A stretch of 18,833 nt of DNA, taken from JADGHQ01 sp045805385. GTDB taxonomy: Bacteria > Actinomycetota > Thermoleophilia > Solirubrobacterales > Thermoleophilaceae. Of the stretch, positions 7,752 to 14,568 are shown in pieces. Numbering within the stretch: the stretch's first letter is position 1; each line of letters opens with the position of its first letter. The translations under genes and the position numbers were made by a program. The stretch spans positions 1 to 18,833 of the forward strand of contig JBJMLG010000215.1 in NCBI GenBank assembly GCA_045805385.1. Direction: 5' to 3'. The notes beneath the pieces are model-generated. The model saw only the letters and a program-made list of their open reading frames with translations, made no database searches and was not told where the DNA came from.

Positions 7752-8204
7752 GTGACTCGGCCGAGGAAGCCAATTGCCTTTGCCTGCGCGGGCGCGCTCG
7801 CCGTTCTCGCAGGCGCCTGCGGCAAGCAGTCGATCGACGTAAAGGAGCCCCCCGGGACCCCGGTGCACTCCGGCGCGGTGCTCTTCAACGAGCGCTGCTC
7901 GGGCTGTCACACGCTCACTGCGGCCGCTGCGCGCGGCTCGGTCACTCCGGGCGACGTCGGCGCGAAGGAGCGCACCGACGGGCCCAACTTGGACTACCGC
8001 AAAGAGAACAGGCAGAGCGTCCTCTTCGCGATTCGCAACGGCGGCTTCTCCGGCGCGATCATGCCCGCGAACATCGTGGTCGGGCCGCAGGCCCAGCAGG
8101 TCGCCGAGTTCGTGTCGAAGTACGCCGGCTCGAAGTCGCAGGGCGGCGGTAGCGCGGGCTCGAGCCAGACGGGGGCCACGACGGGCTCCACCACCACCCC
8201 GTAG
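7752..8204 (+). CDS. Exported c-type cytochrome (class I, single heme)
   Basis: The product carries one heme c attachment motif, CSGCH at residues 49-53, and a plausible distal methionine M104 in GAIMPAN, as in class I cytochromes c. I chose the GTG at 7752. It gives a 150-residue protein whose N-terminus (TRPRKP, then a hydrophobic run to LAGAC) looks like a signal peptide. C23 lies in an imperfect lipobox, so the protein could be a membrane-anchored lipoprotein on the outer face of the membrane. The open frame extends upstream to 7569, but that part is arginine-rich low-quality sequence. The last 25 residues are a Gly/Ser/Thr-rich tail. It probably acts as an electron carrier; its partner oxidase or reductase is not in view. 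serS follows 7 bp after the stop. Confidence 0.87.
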   Translation: MTRPRKPIAFACAGALAVLAGACGKQSIDVKEPPGTPVHSGAVLFNERCSGCHTLTAAAARGSVTPGDVGAKERTDGPNLDYRKENRQSVLFAIRNGGFSGAIMPANIVVGPQAQQVAEFVSKYAGSKSQGGGSAGSSQTGATTGSTTTP

Positions 8205-8211
8205 GGGCGCC

Positions 8212-9462
8212 ATGCTGGATATCGAACTGATCCGCCGCGACCCGGACGCGGTCGTCGTCGCGCTTTCCCGCCGCGGCATCGAGGACGCGCGCGAGCGCGT
8301 CGACGAGGTGCTCGCCCTCGACGTGCGCCGCCGGGAGCTCCTGCCCGAGATGGAGGGCCTGCGGGCGGAGCGCAAGACCGCTAGCGAGCGCATCGGCGCC
8401 GCCAAGAAGGCGGGTGAGGATGCGCAGGAGGCGATGGCGGCGGTCCGCGAGATCGGTGAGCGCATCAAGTCGCTCGAGGGCGAGGAGCGCGAGGTGTCGG
8501 AGCGCCGCAACACGCGCATGGCATCGCTTCCCAACCTCGCCGACGAGTCGGTGCCCGAGCGCGAGGAGCAGGTGCTGCGCGAGTGGGGGGAGGCGGGCAA
8601 GACCGGCCGCGACCATCTGGAGCTGCTCGGCGACATGGTCGACATGGAGCGGGCCGCGCGCGTGTCAGGGTCGCGCTTCGCCTACCTGAAGGGCGACGTG
8701 GTGCTGCTCGAGTTTGCGCTGGTGCGCTGGGCGATGGACGTGCTCGGCGGCCGTGGCTTCACGCCCGTGATCCCTCCGGTGCTTGTGCGCGAGGAGGCGC
8801 TCTACGGCACAGGCTTCCTGCCCGACACCGAGGAGCAGCTCTACCGGATTCCCGAAGACGACCTCTACCTCGTGGGCACCTCGGAGGTGCCGCTGGCGTC
8901 CCTGCATGCGGGAGAGATCCTCGAGCAGTCACAGCTGCCGATCCGCTACGCCGGCTTCTCCACCTGCTTCCGGCGCGAGGCCGGGGCTGCCGGCAAGGAC
9001 ACCCGCGGGATCTTCCGCGTGCACCAGTTCGACAAGGTGGAGATGTTCACCTTCGTCGAGCCCCAGGCATCGGCCGACGAGCACGAGCGGCTGCTCTCGA
9101 TCGAGGAGGAGCTGCTGCAGGCGCTCGAGATCCCGTACCGCGTGGTGAACATCCCGGCCTGGGACCTCGGCGCGTCGGCCGCGAAGAAGTACGACCTCGA
9201 GGCGTGGCTCCCCGGGCAGGGGCGCTACCGAGAGCTCACCTCCTGTTCGAACACCACGGACTACCAGGCGCGCCGCCTGGGCGTGCGCTACCGCCCCGAC
9301 GGCGGCAGGCCGGCCGAGGTCCACACCCTCAACGGGACCGCCGTGGCCGTCGGGCGGACCATCATCGCGGTGGTGGAGAACCACCAGCAGGACGACGGCA
9401 CGATCGCGGTGCCGGAGGTTCTGCACCCCTACGGCGCGCCGGAGACGATACGCGGCTCTTGA
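8212..9462 (+). CDS. serS: Seryl-tRNA synthetase
   Basis: This class II aminoacyl-tRNA synthetase charges tRNA-Ser in the cytoplasm. The 416-residue length is typical. Residues 1-110 form the N-terminal long helical hairpin that grips the tRNA-Ser variable arm (rich in E, R, A and K around 28-100). The serine-binding TSE lies near 223-225. Motif 2 begins FRREAG near 252, followed by the KDTRGIFRVHQFDKVEMF segment. Motif 3 includes NGTAVAVGRTIIAVVENHQ near 374-392. The ATG at 8212 is preceded by AGGGG. It may be co-transcribed with the cytochrome c gene. Its substrate tRNA-Ser(UGA) is encoded about 5 kb downstream. Confidence 0.97.
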   Translation: MLDIELIRRDPDAVVVALSRRGIEDARERVDEVLALDVRRRELLPEMEGLRAERKTASERIGAAKKAGEDAQEAMAAVREIGERIKSLEGEEREVSERRNTRMASLPNLADESVPEREEQVLREWGEAGKTGRDHLELLGDMVDMERAARVSGSRFAYLKGDVVLLEFALVRWAMDVLGGRGFTPVIPPVLVREEALYGTGFLPDTEEQLYRIPEDDLYLVGTSEVPLASLHAGEILEQSQLPIRYAGFSTCFRREAGAAGKDTRGIFRVHQFDKVEMFTFVEPQASADEHERLLSIEEELLQALEIPYRVVNIPAWDLGASAAKKYDLEAWLPGQGRYRELTSCSNTTDYQARRLGVRYRPDGGRPAEVHTLNGTAVAVGRTIIAVVENHQQDDGTIAVPEVLHPYGAPETIRGS

Positions 9463-9474
9463 GAGTGCGGGCGC

Positions 9475-9495
9475 GCCAGAACTGCGTGATCTGGC
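9475..9495 (+). terminator. Possible weak hairpin after serS
   Basis: GCCAGA (9475-9480) and TCTGGC (9490-9495) can pair into a 6-bp stem with a 9-nt loop, 13 nt after the serS stop. There is no T-tract, so intrinsic termination is doubtful. Confidence 0.25.
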
Positions 9496-9561
9496 AAAGA
9501 GAATCGTGCGTTCGCGAAGTCGTATGGGGGCACGGCCGGCGCTTGGGCAAGTTCCTAGGAG

Positions 9562-10122
9562 ATGACCCAGCGTCTCTTGGCAGGGGCAAGTCCCATCGCG
9601 GCTGCGCGGTTCACCCTCGCGCTGGCCGCGGTGGCCCTCCTGATGCTCGCGGCAGCGCCGCGCAGCCAGGCGTACTCGATCGGCGGACGCGCGTGGCCCG
9701 GCGGCAAGGTCGCGTACAGCGCGAAGGGCTACACCGGAGCCGTCGAGCGCGCGGCTCGCCTGATCAACCATTCCGGCGCGCACGTACGTCTCACGCGCGC
9801 CCCGCGCGCGTCGGCCGACGTGGTGGTGGGCTACGGCGGCGTCCGTTGCTCCGGCCTCGCCGACATGGGCTTCGCCGGCGCGTCCCGCGCCCACGTGGAC
9901 CTCGGGCGCGGCTGCAACAGCGCCCTGATGACGGTCGTCGCCGTGCATGAGTTCACGCACGTGCTGGGGCTCGATCACGAGAACCGCCGCTGCGCGCGAA
10001 TGAACACCGCCTTCGACCAGACCGGCACGCCGAGCCACTGCCGCCGCCAGTCGCTCGCGTACTGGCTGGCGCACCCCTACACCAGCGACGACCTGCGCGG
10101 GCTCAGGGCGCTGTACGGCTGA
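9562..10122 (+). CDS. Secreted metzincin-like zinc metalloprotease (matrixin-type)
   Basis: The 186-residue product has an N-terminal signal peptide with a hydrophobic run at about 17-32 and likely cleavage after SQA (residue 37). The zinc-binding motif HEFTHVLGLDH is complete at 129-139. It is followed by C144-A-R-M147, consistent with the Met-turn of metzincins such as matrixins (M10). Four cysteines in the mature part (96, 118, 144, 160) could form two disulfides. The protein would be a small exported endopeptidase; no prodomain cysteine switch is visible. A stop codon at 9556-9558 limits the start to the ATG at 9562 or the TTG at 9577. AGGAG touches the ATG directly, which is too close for normal use. 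The last 20 bp overlap the convergent lipase gene. Confidence 0.85.
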   Translation: MTQRLLAGASPIAAARFTLALAAVALLMLAAAPRSQAYSIGGRAWPGGKVAYSAKGYTGAVERAARLINHSGAHVRLTRAPRASADVVVGYGGVRCSGLADMGFAGASRAHVDLGRGCNSALMTVVAVHEFTHVLGLDHENRRCARMNTAFDQTGTPSHCRRQSLAYWLAHPYTSDDLRGLRALYG

Positions 10123-11365
10123 GCTGCGGCAGCGCGGGCCGGCGCTCGAGCCAGCTGCGCAGCTGCTCGTAGACGGCCGGGTGGTTCAGGAGCTGGAAGT
10201 GGTTCAGGCCGCCGAGGTGCAGCCCGTTGTCGATCTCGAATGGGATACGCCGCCGCTCCCCCTGGCCGGAGGCGCTCGGGAACTGCACGAGCAGGTCCCC
10301 GACGAGCGAGGCGAGCGGGCTGTCCTTGTCGCGAGTGAGGGTCGCGCCGATGAAGTAGTAGGTGGCCGTTTGCAGGAACGGCATCTCGCGGCAGCGGTCG
10401 CGGAGGAACTCGTCCGGGTCGCAGTCGCACCAGTCCTCCTCCACGCAGTTGCCGTAGCGGAGGTCCTTGATGCCGGCGCTGCGCGCGTTCACCACCTCGG
10501 CGAACGGCCGGGTCTCCGGCAGGCGCCCGAGCGCCCACCCCGCCACGTTCGCGGCGCGCTCGAGCGGAGCGCCCAGGTGAGGCGTGCCGAGGCAGAACAC
10601 GTGGCGCAGCGGCTCGGTCCAGTCGTGGCCCTCCGCCTCGCCGTAGTGACAGGCGCTGCGCGCCACCAAGCCGCCCATGGAGTGGCCGATCAGCACGATC
10701 TCGTCCACATCCACCGGCCACCCGCTCGCCACGTGCTCGATCACCTGCGCGAGGCGGCGGCCGTTGTCCGACACGTGCAGGCCGGTGTTGTAGCGCACGT
10801 AGACCGGGGTGTAGCCGAGCTGCTCCCGAAGCCGCGAGCCGTAGCTGCGGCGCACCTGCTGCGCGCGGGCGAGCGGCAGGACCTCCCACGCGTCCTCGGT
10901 CTCGCAGAGGCCGTGGATGAAGATCGCGAGCTTCGATGTCGCTTCCGGGAAGGCTTCGGCGAGCCCCGCCGAGTCCGTGACCACCTCGCGTCCGCCGCTC
11001 CGGACGGTGAGCTCGAGGGCAAGGTCGCGGTGCTCGCGCGCGAGGAGGTCGCCGTAGATGCCGTTGAGCGCGCCCAGTGCGAGCCCGCCCGGCAACGAGT
11101 CGGCCAGCGGCACGCCGTTGGCGGCCCGGCTGCGCGCGAGCGCGGCTCCTCCTGCGCGCAGCGGCGCCTGCAGCGCCGCGCCGACAGTGCGGTACGCGGC
11201 GGACGAGATCCCGTCGTGCATCACCCGGGTCGGCGCGCCGAGAACGCCGAGCGCACGGAAGGTCCGGCTCGCGACCGCGCCGTGCATTCCCTTCACCAGC
11301 CCGGCCGGCCTCCCGAAGGCCTGACCGGCCAGCCGTCCGAGCGCCCTCGCCTCGCTATCTCGCAC
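10103..11365 (-). CDS. Alpha/beta-hydrolase, triacylglycerol lipase/PGAP1-like
   Basis: The 420-residue product has an esterase/lipase core from about residue 143 onward. FIHGL (149-153) supplies the oxyanion turn, and G227-H-S-M-G231 is the nucleophile elbow with S229. GTPHLGAPLER (260-270) is a typical lipase segment, and H389 in GGLNHFQLLNHP is the likely catalytic histidine. The acid residue is not certain. The first 130 residues are alanine/arginine-rich and helical, with no signal peptide, so a cytoplasmic or membrane-associated location is possible. A cysteine cluster lies at 307-325 (C307, C313, C315, C325). The GTG start at 11365 is supported by a promoter placed directly against it. 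The 3' end overlaps the metalloprotease gene by 20 bp. Confidence 0.88.
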   Translation of the reverse strand: MRDSEARALGRLAGQAFGRPAGLVKGMHGAVASRTFRALGVLGAPTRVMHDGISSAAYRTVGAALQAPLRAGGAALARSRAANGVPLADSLPGGLALGALNGIYGDLLAREHRDLALELTVRSGGREVVTDSAGLAEAFPEATSKLAIFIHGLCETEDAWEVLPLARAQQVRRSYGSRLREQLGYTPVYVRYNTGLHVSDNGRRLAQVIEHVASGWPVDVDEIVLIGHSMGGLVARSACHYGEAEGHDWTEPLRHVFCLGTPHLGAPLERAANVAGWALGRLPETRPFAEVVNARSAGIKDLRYGNCVEEDWCDCDPDEFLRDRCREMPFLQTATYYFIGATLTRDKDSPLASLVGDLLVQFPSASGQGERRRIPFEIDNGLHLGGLNHFQLLNHPAVYEQLRSWLERRPALPQLSRTAP

Positions 11366-11400
11366 GTTGCCGTTGTAACAAGTGCGCCGGGCGGATTCAA
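11366..11400 (-). promoter_or_regulatory. Promoter of the lipase gene, apparently leaderless
   Basis: On the minus strand TTGAAT (11400-11395) is followed after exactly 17 bp by TACAAC (11377-11372), preceded by TGT as in extended -10 promoters. Only 6 nt separate the -10 from the GTG at 11365. The expected transcription start therefore coincides with the start codon, implying a leaderless mRNA. No Shine-Dalgarno sequence exists. Confidence 0.6.
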
Positions 11401-11428
11401 GAACCCTGCCCCGAGAAGGCGATCCGCC

Positions 11429-11443
11429 ATGATCGACTCCTGA
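11429..11443 (+). CDS. Possible four-codon leader ORF (MIDS) ahead of the MBL-fold gene
   Basis: ATG ATC GAC TCC TGA ends by sharing its last base with the ATG of the downstream gene (TGATG). A GAGAAGG sequence at 11412-11418 is placed at a usable distance upstream, whereas the downstream ATG has no ribosome binding site of its own. Re-initiation coupling is possible but unproven. Confidence 0.3.
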   Translation: MIDS

Positions 11444-12210
11444 TGTCCGCTGCCTGTTCGATCACCTGGTCGGGGCACGCGACCGTCCTGGTCGAGCTCG
11501 ACGGCCTGCGCATCCTCACCGACCCGGTCCTTCGCCGCCGCCTCGGGCCGCTCACGCGGATCGTCCCGTCCGTACCGGCCGAAACCGGCGAGGGGATCGA
11601 CGTGGTTCTTCTCTCGCACCTCCATGCGGACCACGCGGACCTCCCCTCGCTCAGGCGAGTGGCCGCCTCGACGCCCGTGGTCGCGCCGCGCGGGGCGGGG
11701 TCATGGCTCGCTGCGAAGGGACTTGGCGACGTGCGCGAGATCGGCATTGGCGAGGAGATCACCCTCGGCGGACTACGCGTATCGGCCACGCCGGCCGAGC
11801 ACGACGGCCGCCGGCGTCCCGTCGGAGGGGGCGCCTCCGCCGACGCGATCGGCTTCGTGGTGCGAGGCTCGCGCGCGCTGTATTTCGCCGGTGACACCGA
11901 CCTCTTCCCGGAGATGGCGGAGCTCGAAGGCACGATCGACTTGGCGCTCCTCCCGATCTGGGGCTGGGGACCCGCGCTCGGGCCGGGGCACCTCGACCCG
12001 CGCCGAGCGGCGGAGGCGGCGGCGATGATCCGTCCTGGCGTGGCCGTCCCGATCCACTGGGGCACGATCGCCATTGGCCGGCCGGCGAGACGCCCCAGGG
12101 ATCCGATGCGGCCGGCGCGCGAGTTCGCTGCACTGGCGGCTCAGCTCGCGCCCGGCGTCGACGTGCGGGTTCTGGCCCCGGGTGAGCGCATGGACCTTCC
12201 GGAGCGCTGA
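11443..12210 (+). CDS. UlaG-like metallo-beta-lactamase-fold hydrolase
   Basis: The 255-residue product is an MBL-fold metal-dependent hydrolase of the UlaG/NAPE-PLD-like branch. The metal ligands are present: H59-L-H61-A-D63-H64, H120, D151 in FAGDTD and H205 in PIHWGT. The N-terminus SGHATVLVELDGLRILTDP is characteristic of this branch. Members act on phosphodiesters, lactones or N-acyl phospholipids, so the substrate is open. The frame runs upstream to 11077, but that part is antisense to the lipase gene. The ATG at 11443 starts exactly at the conserved core. It diverges from the lipase gene across a 77-bp gap. Confidence 0.9.
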   Translation: MSAACSITWSGHATVLVELDGLRILTDPVLRRRLGPLTRIVPSVPAETGEGIDVVLLSHLHADHADLPSLRRVAASTPVVAPRGAGSWLAAKGLGDVREIGIGEEITLGGLRVSATPAEHDGRRRPVGGGASADAIGFVVRGSRALYFAGDTDLFPEMAELEGTIDLALLPIWGWGPALGPGHLDPRRAAEAAAMIRPGVAVPIHWGTIAIGRPARRPRDPMRPAREFAALAAQLAPGVDVRVLAPGERMDLPER

Positions 12211-12244
12211 AGGCATTCATCCCTTTCGGGGGAGGCCGGGGGCA

Positions 12245-12250
12245 CATAAT
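12245..12250 (+). promoter_or_regulatory. Candidate -10 element for the membrane-phosphatase fusion gene
   Basis: CATAAT (5 of 6 to TATAAT) ends 13 nt before the GTG at 12264 in a 53-bp gap. No clear -35 or Shine-Dalgarno sequence is seen. The leader would be under 10 nt. Confidence 0.4.
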
Positions 12251-12263
12251 TCGGCGACCCTCG

Positions 12264-14351
12264 GTGCACTTGCACTCCGAGCCGATCTCAGAACCGCCGG
12301 GGTGGCACGTCCACCTGTTGCGCGTACTGCTCGTGTGGCTGCTCACCGCGGGCACGCTCCTGCTGCTGAGCGCGCTCCTCCCAGGTGTCCAGGTCAAGGA
12401 CTTCGGCGCCGCGCTCGCCGCCGCAGCGGTCATCGGGCTCGTGAACGCGTTCGTCTGGCCGGTGCTCATCCGCATCGCCCTGCCGCTCACGGTTCTCACC
12501 CTCGGGCTCGGAGTCGTGCTGCTGAACGGCGCGATGGTGCTGCTCGTAGCCGAGCTTGAACCAGGGCTTCACGTGTCGAGCCTGTTCGCGGGCATCGTCG
12601 TGTCGCTGGGCGTGACCCTGGTGAACACCGTCGTCACGTCGCTACTCGCGATCGACGACGACGCCGTCTGGTATCGCAACGTGGTGCGGCGCAACGCGAG
12701 GCGAGTCGCAGACGCGCCGACCACGGACGTGCCCGGGCTCTTCTTCCTGGAGATCGACGGTCTCGCGCATGACGTGCTCGTTCGCGCGCTCCGCGACGGT
12801 AACGCGCCGACGATGGCACGTTGGCTGCGCGAGGGGTCCTACCGGCTCGACCGCTGGGAGACCGACTGGTCGTCGCAGACGGGCGCCTGCCAGGCGGGCC
12901 TCCTCCACGGCAACAACGACGACATGCCGGCCTTCCGCTGGTGGGAGAAGGAGCTCGGCAAGGCGATCGTGACGAACCACCCACGCGACGCGATGGAGAT
13001 CGAGCGGAGGCACTCGGACGGGCGCGGCCTGCTGTTCTCGAACGGGGCGAGCCGCGCGAACATCGTCTCGGGCGACGCCCCGCACAGCCTCTTGACGATG
13101 AGCACGGCGATGCGGCGCGACCGGCCCGGGCGCATCGGCCAGGACTACTACGCGTACTTCTCCAACCCCTACAACGTGATGCGCACTCTCGCGCTCGTGG
13201 CGCGCGAGGTGGTGAGCGAGCTGTGGAGCGCTGCCCAGCAGAGGCGCCGCGACGTGCAGCCGCGCATCGAGCGCAGCTTCTCCTATTCGCTCATGCGGGC
13301 CTTCGCCACCGTGATCCAGCGCGACCTCCAGGTCGAGGCGATCATCGCCGACATGTACGCCGGGCTGCCTGTCGCGTACACGACCTTCCTCGCCTACGAC
13401 GAGGTGGCACACCATTCGGGGATCGAGCGCGCGGACGCGCTAGCCACCCTGCGCCAGGTCGACCGTCAGGTCGGCCGCATCGCGGCCGCCCGCCGCTATG
13501 CGCCGCGGCCCTACCGGCTGGTTGTGCTGTCGGACCACGGGCAGTCGCAGGGAGCGACGTTCCTCGACCGCTACGGACAGACACTCGAGCAGCTCGTGCA
13601 CGAGGCCACCGACGCCGACAGCACGGCGGCGAGCGGGCATCCCGACGAGGCGCTCGCCTACCTCGGTGCCTCGCTCACCGAAGCCTCCGCCGGCGACTCC
13701 AAGATGGCGGGCGTCCTGCGCCGCTCGTCGAGGAGCCGCACGGTGGACGGCGCGGTGGAGTTGGGCGAGGGCAACGGCGCCTCATCGGGAGGCGACGAGC
13801 TGCCCGAGGTCGTGGTCATGGCTTCCGGGTGCCTCGGCCTCGTGTCGTTCCCGCGCGAGCCGGGGCGGCTGACCGTCGAGGCCCTCGATGGGCTCCATCC
13901 GCAGCTCGTCCCGACTCTGCGCGAACACCCCGGCATCGGCTTCCTGCTGGTGCGCTCGGAGGAGCACGGCGCGCTCGTGATCGGCAAGCGCGGAATCAAC
14001 TATCTCGACCAGGAACGCTGCGAGGGCGAGGACCCGCTGGCTCCCTTCGGCCCGAACGCAGCGCGCCATTTGCGGCGCACCGACGGGTTCGAGCACTGCG
14101 CCGACATCATGGTGAACAGCACCTACTGGCCGGACACCGACGAGGTGAGCGCGTTCGAGGAGCTCGTCGGCTCGCACGGCGGCATGGGCGGCAGCCAGTC
14201 CTACCCGTTCGTGCTGCACCCCGTCGAGCTCGAGCTGCCCGACGAGGAGATCGTCGGCCCCGAGGCGGTGCATCGGCATCTGCGCCGCTGGCTGGTCGAG
14301 CTCGGCCACGAGGAGTACCGGGCCGAGCTGAGCGTCGCGAAACCGGGCTAA
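12264..14351 (+). CDS. Fusion of a four-helix (phage holin IV-like/PF04020-type) domain and an alkaline-phosphatase-superfamily hydrolase
   Basis: The 695-residue protein begins with four hydrophobic segments (about 17-40, 47-72, 74-97, 105-129), including NAFVWPVLIRIALPLTVLTLG, typical of the holin-family-4 superfamily IV domain. From about 157 an alkaline-phosphatase-superfamily domain follows. The metal and nucleophile set can be placed: D165 in FLEIDG, T206 in SSQTGA as likely nucleophile, D379 and H383 in YDEVAHHSG, D424-H425 in LSDHGQSQG, and H638 in GSHGGMGG. Such domains cleave or transfer phosphoester groups, for example on lipids or nucleotides. The membrane domain would anchor the enzyme, but which side it faces is unclear. 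The insertion at about 447-515 is low-complexity. The GTG start at 12264 has no Shine-Dalgarno sequence. Confidence 0.9.
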   Translation: MHLHSEPISEPPGWHVHLLRVLLVWLLTAGTLLLLSALLPGVQVKDFGAALAAAAVIGLVNAFVWPVLIRIALPLTVLTLGLGVVLLNGAMVLLVAELEPGLHVSSLFAGIVVSLGVTLVNTVVTSLLAIDDDAVWYRNVVRRNARRVADAPTTDVPGLFFLEIDGLAHDVLVRALRDGNAPTMARWLREGSYRLDRWETDWSSQTGACQAGLLHGNNDDMPAFRWWEKELGKAIVTNHPRDAMEIERRHSDGRGLLFSNGASRANIVSGDAPHSLLTMSTAMRRDRPGRIGQDYYAYFSNPYNVMRTLALVAREVVSELWSAAQQRRRDVQPRIERSFSYSLMRAFATVIQRDLQVEAIIADMYAGLPVAYTTFLAYDEVAHHSGIERADALATLRQVDRQVGRIAAARRYAPRPYRLVVLSDHGQSQGATFLDRYGQTLEQLVHEATDADSTAASGHPDEALAYLGASLTEASAGDSKMAGVLRRSSRSRTVDGAVELGEGNGASSGGDELPEVVVMASGCLGLVSFPREPGRLTVEALDGLHPQLVPTLREHPGIGFLLVRSEEHGALVIGKRGINYLDQERCEGEDPLAPFGPNAARHLRRTDGFEHCADIMVNSTYWPDTDEVSAFEELVGSHGGMGGSQSYPFVLHPVELELPDEEIVGPEAVHRHLRRWLVELGHEEYRAELSVAKPG

Positions 14352-14368
14352 CCTGCGTTCTCCGCCTC

Positions 14369-14458
14369 GGAGGGGTGGCAGAGCGGTTGAATGCGACGGT
14401 CTTGAAAACCGTTAGGCCGGGTTGACCGGCCTCGAGGGTTCGAATCCCTCCCCCTCCG
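14369..14458 (+). tRNA. tRNA-Ser (anticodon UGA)
   Basis: The 90-nt sequence folds as a class II tRNA. The acceptor pairs GGAGGGG (14369-14375) with CCCCTCC (14451-14457), with discriminator G at 14458. The anticodon stem ACGGT/ACCGT encloses the loop CTTGAAA (14401-14407), giving anticodon TGA at 14403-14405, which reads UCA and related serine codons. A long variable arm GGCCGG/CCGGCC is present. The T arm is GAGGG-TTCGAAT-CCCTC (14434-14450). The 3' CCA is not encoded. It lies 17 bp after the fusion phosphatase gene. Confidence 0.97.
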
Positions 14459-14515
14459 CTCTTCGCCTGCTTCAAGGGCTCGCTCACCATCAAGGGCTCC
14501 AAGAAGCACAAGTGA
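14459..14515 (+). pseudogene. Possible C-terminal remnant of a coding sequence
   Basis: Directly after the tRNA, 18 codons read LFACFKGSLTIKGSKKHK and end in TGA at 14513-14515. All 18 have G or C in the third position, the pattern of genuine coding DNA in this genome. No start codon exists because the frame runs back into the tRNA. It resembles the lysine-rich tail of a gene whose body has been lost. The family cannot be recognised from so short a piece. Confidence 0.35.
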
Positions 14516-14527
14516 CACGGCTGAGTG

Positions 14528-14551
14528 GGGGCGGCCCGAGCCAGCCGCCCC
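14528..14551. terminator. GC-rich hairpin between the tRNA region and the HdeD-like gene
   Basis: GGGGCGGC (14528-14535) and GCCGCCCC (14544-14551) form a perfect 8-bp stem with an 8-nt loop. It lies 17 bp beyond the stop of the minus-strand HdeD-like gene and downstream of the plus-strand tRNA. It could therefore serve both directions. No T-tract follows on either side. Confidence 0.45.
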
Positions 14552-14568
14552 AACCCTGCAATCTGTGT

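Noticed and set aside
10181..11443. 420-codon plus-strand ORF opposite the lipase
   Set aside because: Antisense shadow; low-complexity translation without motifs.
12264..12660. Prophage signal from the holin-like domain
   Set aside because: No other phage gene is nearby, and this domain is common in chromosomal membrane proteins; here it is fused to an enzyme.
12821..14425. 534-codon plus-strand ORF running through the phosphatase fusion into the tRNA
   Set aside because: Out-of-frame shadow, arginine/alanine-rich, and it ends inside a tRNA gene.
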